64,000 bases of DNA from RI-43 sp033764725 (GTDB taxonomy: Bacteria > Pseudomonadota > Alphaproteobacteria > Caulobacterales > Aquidulcibacteraceae): NCBI GenBank assembly GCA_033764725.1, contig JANRIR010000007.1:1-64000 (forward strand), written 5' to 3'. The notes under the pieces were generated by a model, which saw only the letters and a list, made by a program, of their open reading frames with translations, was not told where the DNA came from and searched no databases. Each line of letters opens with the position of its first letter. Position 1 is the stretch's first letter. This document shows, one piece after another, positions 59,504 through 64,000 of this stretch. Both the position numbers and the translations under genes were made by a program.

Positions 59504-60193
59504 ATGGATCGCCGCATCGTCGGCCGGCTCTATCGCCGGATCGTGCACAAGTATTTCGTGAACGACCTGATGCTGGAGCTGCGCCTGCGCGCTCGCCGCG
59601 AGACCGCGGATTACATCGCCGCCCACCTCAAGGACGCGATGCTGTTCGCCGATCGCTACGCGTTGCTCGACCATGCGCTGGCTGCAGCGAAGGCGGCGAA
59701 CCCCACTGGGCTGGTCTGTGAATTCGGCGTCGCCGGCGGCAAGACGCTGCGCCACATCGGTCAGGCGTGGCCGGGCCCGGTGCATGGTTTCGACAGCTTC
59801 GAAGGCCTGCCGGAGGACTGGACCGGCACGGCCGAGCGCGCCGGGCGTTTTCACGCGCGCGGCAAACTGCCGAAAACCACGCCGAACGCGACCTTGCATG
59901 TCGGCTGGTTCGACCAGACGGTGCCGCCCTTTCTGGCGCAGAACGCGGGCCCGGCGGCGCTGCTGCACCTCGACGCCGACCTCTATTCCTCGACCAAGAC
60001 GGTATTGACGCTGTTCAAGGACCGCATCGGCCCGGGCGCGGTGATCGTCTTCGACGAATACGACAATTACCCGAATTGGCGGGAGCACGAGTTCAAGGCC
60101 TTCCAGGAATTTGTCGCCGAGACCGGCAAGTCATACAAATATATCGGTTTTTCCACCCTCCAGGGGCAGGCGGCGGTGCAGATCGTCGGGTAA
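59504..60193 (+). CDS. TylF/MycF-type SAM-dependent methyltransferase
   Basis: 229 residues, ATG preceded by GAGGATAATC. Class I SAM-methyltransferase: VCEFGVAGGKTLRHIG binds SAM, HGFDSFEGLPEDW and HLDADLYSSTKTVL carry the metal-binding acids typical of the TylF (macrocin O-methyltransferase) group, and VIVFDEYDNYPNW completes the pattern. Members modify sugars of macrolides or envelope polysaccharides. No glycosyltransferase or sugar gene is adjacent, so the acceptor is unknown. It is 11 kb from the polyketide cluster, so a link with that is not supported. Confidence 0.85.
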   Translation: MDRRIVGRLYRRIVHKYFVNDLMLELRLRARRETADYIAAHLKDAMLFADRYALLDHALAAAKAANPTGLVCEFGVAGGKTLRHIGQAWPGPVHGFDSFEGLPEDWTGTAERAGRFHARGKLPKTTPNATLHVGWFDQTVPPFLAQNAGPAALLHLDADLYSSTKTVLTLFKDRIGPGAVIVFDEYDNYPNWREHEFKAFQEFVAETGKSYKYIGFSTLQGQAAVQIVG

Positions 60194-60332
60194 GCGGCGC
60201 CGCCTGTGTGACCGTGGTCGCGCAGCAGGCGGCCGTCGCGGGAAATTCACCCTCTGCGCACTCCCCCTGCCTGTTGCGCTCGGTTAAGGATGGCGCCCAA
60301 GCGGGGCGCACGCCGTCGACATCGCCTGGGGT

Positions 60333-61865
60333 ATGGCCATGAGCTTCTGGGATTCGGTTTTTCAGGTGATCTTCGGGCGGCGGTCGAAATCGACTGCGCC
60401 GCAACCGCGCCCAGCCCCGCCGACGCCGCCGCGCCCGACGCCGCCGGCCCCGCCGCGTCCCGCTCCGCCGACGCAGCAACCTGCGCCCACGCCGCCAGCG
60501 CCGCCGCCGGTCAGCGAGGAGCCGCCATTTGCACCCTCGCCGCCCGTCGGCGCGCCGGGACCGATCACGGCGCCGCCCCCGCCGCTGGCCCAGCCGCCGC
60601 TGTCGCCGGCGCCGGAGACCCCGCGCGCGCCGGATCTCGACGCCTCCGTGGGCTTTCAACTTGAGGATCTGCGCGCGACAGACCGCACGCCGTTGACGCC
60701 GGCACAGATCGACCAACTGGCAGCCAGCCTCGGCGTCGAGCCGATCGCGATCCGCACCGTGGTGCAGGTCGAGAGCGCGGGGCAGGGCTTCGCCGCGGAC
60801 GGTCGCCCGCTGATCATTTTCGAGCCGGCTTTTTTCTCCGAGCTCACGGGTGGCCGCTTCGACCAATCGCACCCCGCGCTGTCGGTCCCGCGCGGGCAGC
60901 GCGCCGATTTCGGCCGCACCCAGGCCGATCGCTGGGCCAAGCTCGCGCAGGCCTTCGCGCTGGATCCCGAAGCCGCGCTGGGCGCCACGAGCTTCGGCGT
61001 GTTCCAGACGCCGGCGCGGTATTGGCAGGCCTGCGGCTACAGCTCCGTCTACGCCTTCGCGACGGACGTCTCGCAGTCCGAGAGCCGGCAATTGGCGGCG
61101 TTCGAGCGCTATCTGCGCAGCCAGAATTTGGTCGACGAGATCCAGCGCAAGGATTGGGCCGCCTTCGCGCGCGCCTATGAAGGCGAGGCCGGCGCGGGCC
61201 AATACGCCAATGCGCTGACGGCGGCCTATGGCCGGCTCAACGCCGCCGCGGGCGGGGATTTCATCGACAGTCTCGTGGCCGAGACGCGCGCCGGGCTGAC
61301 GCAGACCGATTTCGCCGCGACCGCGCAGCGTCTCGGTTGCGAACCGGCCGCCGTGGAGGCGGTGGTGGCGGTCGAGAGCGGGCCGGGCGGCGCCTATGGG
61401 GCTGACGGTCGGCCGGTGATCCTGTTCGAGCCGCACATCTTCTCGCGGCTGACCCAGCGCCGCTTCGACCAGTCCAACCCGAACGTCTCGTATCCCTCGT
61501 GGGACCGCACGAAATATCCGCGCACGCAGGCCGGCCGCTGGGATCAGCTGCGTGAGGCGTTCCGGCTCGATCCGGAAGCGGCGGTGGCGTCGGCGAGCTG
61601 GGGATTGTTCCAGATTCTGGGCATGAACCACGCCCGCTGCGGCTTCCCCACCGCGCAGGCCTTCGTCGCCGACATGGCCAAAAGCCAGGCCCGGCAATTG
61701 GCGGCGTTCGAGGCGTTCGTGCGCTCGAACAATCTCGCCGACGAATTGCAGCGCAAGGATTGGGAAGGGTTCGCGCGGGTCTATAACGGGCCGGGCCAGG
61801 TCGAGCGCTATGGCCGGCTCCTGCGCGAAGCCTATGCGCGGATCACGGGGACGCCGGTGGCGTGA
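60333..61865 (+). CDS. tandem N-acetylmuramidase-like protein with proline-rich N-terminus
   Basis: 510 residues (ATG 60339 is the alternative start with better GGGG spacing). Residues 20-110 are a Pro/Ala-rich linker. Two repeats follow, each with the N-acetylmuramidase (DUF3380) pattern known in phage-type lysozymes: VVQVESAGQGFAADG with Glu147 and VVAVESGPGGAYGADG with Glu348, then ...GVFQTPARYWQACGY and ...WGLFQILGMNHARCGF. Copy 2 better fits active enzymes; copy 1 is diverged around the second motif. There is no signal peptide, so export or access to peptidoglycan needs another route (holin-like, secretion system or lysis). Confidence 0.85.
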   Translation: MAMSFWDSVFQVIFGRRSKSTAPQPRPAPPTPPRPTPPAPPRPAPPTQQPAPTPPAPPPVSEEPPFAPSPPVGAPGPITAPPPPLAQPPLSPAPETPRAPDLDASVGFQLEDLRATDRTPLTPAQIDQLAASLGVEPIAIRTVVQVESAGQGFAADGRPLIIFEPAFFSELTGGRFDQSHPALSVPRGQRADFGRTQADRWAKLAQAFALDPEAALGATSFGVFQTPARYWQACGYSSVYAFATDVSQSESRQLAAFERYLRSQNLVDEIQRKDWAAFARAYEGEAGAGQYANALTAAYGRLNAAAGGDFIDSLVAETRAGLTQTDFAATAQRLGCEPAAVEAVVAVESGPGGAYGADGRPVILFEPHIFSRLTQRRFDQSNPNVSYPSWDRTKYPRTQAGRWDQLREAFRLDPEAAVASASWGLFQILGMNHARCGFPTAQAFVADMAKSQARQLAAFEAFVRSNNLADELQRKDWEGFARVYNGPGQVERYGRLLREAYARITGTPVA

Positions 61866-62008
61866 GGCTGGCCGGCGGCGCTTGGCGGCGGCGCGGATGT
61901 GTCGTAGGCACGAAAGCTATGAGCGACGCGCGAGACACGACGATGCGAATGTGACGGTCGCCGGCTCAGCCGCCGCCGCCTCGTTTCCTTGTTCGCGAAA
62001 GCATCGTC

Positions 62009-63730
62009 ATGGCCCGTTTTCTGATCACGTCCGCATTGCCGTATATCAACGGCGTCAAGCATCTCGGCAATCTCGCCGGGTCGATGCTGCCCGCCGACGT
62101 ACATGCGCGGTTTCGTCGGCTGCAGGGCCACGAGGTTTTGTTCCTGTGCGCGACCGACGAGCACGGCACGCCGGCCGAGCTCGCCGCCGCGGAGGCCAGC
62201 CAGCCGGTTGCGGCCTATTGCGCTGAACAACATGACATCCAGCGCCGCGCCTGCGAGGGATTCCGGTTGTCGTTCGACTGGTTCGGCCGCTCGTCGAACC
62301 CACCGAACCACCGTCTGACGCAGGCCTTTTGCGAACGCCTCGAAGCCAATGGGCTGATCGAAGAGCGTGTTTCGCGTCAGGTGTTTTCGCGCGCCGACAA
62401 CCGTTTCCTGCCCGACCGCTATGTCGAGGGCACGTGCCCGATTTGCGGTTTCGAGCGCGCGCGCGGCGACCAGTGCGACAATTGCGGCTCGCTGCTCGAT
62501 CCGGTCGATTTGAAAAATCCGCGCTCGAAGATTTCCGGATCGAGCGACCTCGAGGTGCGCGAGACGGCTCATCTTTATCTGCTGCAATCCAAAATGCAGG
62601 ACCGCATCCGCGCCTGGGTCGACGCGGCGCAGCAATGGCCGCATCTGGCGCGCTCGATCGCTTACAAATGGCTGGACGAAGGCCTGATCGACCGCGCCAT
62701 CACGCGCGATCTCGATTGGGGCGTGCGGGTGACGCGCGATGGCGCGTCGCGGCCGGGCTTCGACGCCAAAGTGTTCTATGTCTGGTTCGACGCGCCGATC
62801 GAATATATCGGCGCGGCGGTCGAATGGTCGGAGGCGACCGGCCAGGATTGGGCGCGCTGGTGGCGCACCGACCAGGGCGCCGACGACGTCACCTATGTGC
62901 AGGTGATGGGCAAGGACAACGTCGCCTTCCACACCGTCAGTTTCCCTGTGACCATCATGGGCTCGGGCGAGCCGTGGAAGCTTGTGGACCGCCTGAAGGC
63001 GTTCAATTGGGTGACCTGGTACGGCGGCAAATTCTCCACCAGCGAAAAGCGCGGCATCTTCATGGATCAGGCGCTGGAGATCGCGCCGAGCGACGTCTGG
63101 CGCTGGCATCTGATGGCGAACGCGCCGGAAAGCGCCGACGCCGCCTTTACGCTCGAGCAATTTCAGGCCGGCGTGAATGCCGATCTCGCCAATGTGTTCG
63201 GCAATTTCGTCAACCGCATCACCCGCTTCTGCGCCGCCAAGTTCGACGCCAAAAATCCTGACGGCGGCGCGCCGGGCGAAGCGGAAGCCGCCATCGCTGC
63301 GGAATTGTCCGCGCGCATCGGCGCCATCACCCGCGCGCACGAGGAGATGGAGTTTCGCAAGGCGGCCGCTGAAACCCGCGCCTTATGGGCCGCCGGCAAT
63401 GAATATCTCCAACGCGCCGCGCCCTGGACCGCGATCAAGACCGACGTCGATCAAGCCGCCGTCGGCGTGCGCACCGGCCTGAACCTGGCGGCGATCTTCG
63501 CCATCCTTGCGCAACCCTTCATTCCCGATGCGGCCGGCGCCGTGCTCGACGGCCTCGGCGTGCCCAAACAGCGCCGCATGTGGCCCAGCGCGGACGATGG
63601 CGGCCTGCTGGACGTACTGCCGCGCGGCGCGCCGATCACCCCGCCAGAGGTGCTGTTCCGCAAGATCGAGGACGCCGACGTGGCCGCCTGGGCGGTGCGT
63701 TTCGGCGGCGGCGGCGCAGGCGGCGCTTAA
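62009..63730 (+). CDS. metG: methionyl-tRNA synthetase
   Basis: 573 residues. Class I synthetase: SALPYINGVKHLGNLAGS holds the HIGH-type motif (HLGN), FSTSEKRGIF is the KMSKS counterpart, and the zinc knuckle CPICGFERARGDQCDNCG binds one metal. The anticodon domain follows, with no C-terminal tRNA-binding EMAP domain. It charges tRNA-Met for both initiation and elongation. The gene stands alone; the next gene begins 50 bases downstream. Confidence 0.96.
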   Translation: MARFLITSALPYINGVKHLGNLAGSMLPADVHARFRRLQGHEVLFLCATDEHGTPAELAAAEASQPVAAYCAEQHDIQRRACEGFRLSFDWFGRSSNPPNHRLTQAFCERLEANGLIEERVSRQVFSRADNRFLPDRYVEGTCPICGFERARGDQCDNCGSLLDPVDLKNPRSKISGSSDLEVRETAHLYLLQSKMQDRIRAWVDAAQQWPHLARSIAYKWLDEGLIDRAITRDLDWGVRVTRDGASRPGFDAKVFYVWFDAPIEYIGAAVEWSEATGQDWARWWRTDQGADDVTYVQVMGKDNVAFHTVSFPVTIMGSGEPWKLVDRLKAFNWVTWYGGKFSTSEKRGIFMDQALEIAPSDVWRWHLMANAPESADAAFTLEQFQAGVNADLANVFGNFVNRITRFCAAKFDAKNPDGGAPGEAEAAIAAELSARIGAITRAHEEMEFRKAAAETRALWAAGNEYLQRAAPWTAIKTDVDQAAVGVRTGLNLAAIFAILAQPFIPDAAGAVLDGLGVPKQRRMWPSADDGGLLDVLPRGAPITPPEVLFRKIEDADVAAWAVRFGGGGAGGA

Positions 63731-63780
63731 CGGCTGGCGCTGATCATGCATGATGCGGCCGCGGGCTGGCGGAGGCGGAC

Positions 63781-64000
63781 ATGCGGGTAGGGGTGATCGC
63801 GGCGGCGCTTGCGTGCATGGCGCTGCAGCCGGCATGGGCGCAAAACGCCGCGCCGAGCCCGGTTGCGGAAGAGCCGTCGGGATTTGCGGCGCTGTTCGGG
63901 GCGCGGCGCGACAGCCCGTTCGGGGCCCAGCGCATCGGCATGGGCTACCAGACCTGCCTCGATTCCAACCAGGGCCTCGCCGATCCGGCGACCGAGCCCG
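63781..64000 (+). CDS. secreted protein, partial (runs off the window)
   Basis: At least 73 codons, open to the window end. ATG 63781 follows GGAGGCGGAC. The first twenty residues (MRVGVIAAALACMALQPAWA) form a classical signal peptide with cleavage after AWA, then QNAAPSP begins the mature protein. One Cys (YQTCLDS) is seen. Too little remains to assign a family. Confidence 0.6.
   Translation, partial: MRVGVIAAALACMALQPAWAQNAAPSPVAEEPSGFAALFGARRDSPFGAQRIGMGYQTCLDSNQGLADPATEP

Noticed and set aside
59504..60193. TylF-type methyltransferase as part of the polyketide pathway
   Set aside because: More than 11 kb and many unrelated genes, in both directions, separate it from the biosynthetic operon.
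60093..63340. Two long minus-strand frames opposite the muramidase-like and metG genes
   Set aside because: Both lie antisense to clearly recognised proteins and have no motif of their own.
1..64000. Insertion sequences, prophage, CRISPR array or integrase-bounded island
   Set aside because: No transposase, integrase, capsid or Cas-like protein and no regularly spaced repeats were seen; the tRNA genes have no integrase gene or duplicated tRNA end nearby that I could find.

Overview
The window is high-GC chromosomal DNA from an alphaproteobacterium. The indicators are a C4-pathway 5-aminolevulinate synthase (hemA) divergent from a Mg-type porphobilinogen synthase (hemB), small DUF6898-like and DUF3297-like proteins, a CobW/WD40 pair and FixLJ-style two-component genes. 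The order or genus cannot be fixed from sequence alone. No transposase, phage, plasmid origin or CRISPR array was seen, and tRNA-Phe and tRNA-Thr genes sit between ordinary housekeeping genes.

Layout. (1) 0.3-10.1 kb is a sulfur-scavenging locus: two TauD-family dioxygenases, a possible translation-coupled secreted mini-protein, an FAD/NAD(P)-binding protein, an Rrf2 regulator, a complete sulfate ABC transporter (Sbp-CysT-CysW-CysA), a D-cysteine desulfhydrase-like PLP enzyme and an Asp/Glu racemase-family protein. (2) 10.4-15.7 kb holds two AraC regulators and an SDR-MFS-SDR operon; the second SDR carries a Tat signal. (3) 15.7-24.4 kb holds a GH3 beta-glucosidase, a ferritin-like/4Fe-4S/double-CDGSH fusion, a FixLJ-like kinase with two response regulators, and two alpha/beta hydrolases. 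Three related TATAC-N4-GTATA-type palindromes lie at the promoters here. (4) 24.5-32.5 kb is housekeeping: tRNA-Phe, a lipoprotein, a probably frameshifted gene, hemB/hemA, small DUF proteins, WD40, a CobW-type GTPase and an AsmA-like protein.

(5) 32.7-47.7 kb is the highlight: a compact hybrid NRPS-PKS locus. The first protein is a formyltransferase, then an adenylation domain interrupted by a flavin luciferase-like monooxygenase, then a carrier domain. My reading of its specificity code is glycine-like. The second is a KS-AT-KR-DH-ACP-TE polyketide synthase. They are followed by a membrane-anchored hydrolase and a single-chain biotin carboxylase/BCCP/carboxyltransferase that could supply the extender unit. 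The predicted logic is N-formyl-glycyl starter, flavin oxidation, one polyketide extension with keto-reduction and dehydration, then thioesterase release.

(6) 47.7-64 kb holds a GH13 alpha-glucosidase, an LhgO-like oxidase, an EF-G-like GTPase lacking a normal G4 motif, a standalone luciferase-like monooxygenase, a zinc alcohol dehydrogenase, a class III cyclase with TPR region, a Tat-signal aminotransferase, a TauE/SafE permease, tRNA-Thr, a TylF-type methyltransferase, a tandem N-acetylmuramidase-like protein, metG, and the start of a secreted protein cut by the window end.
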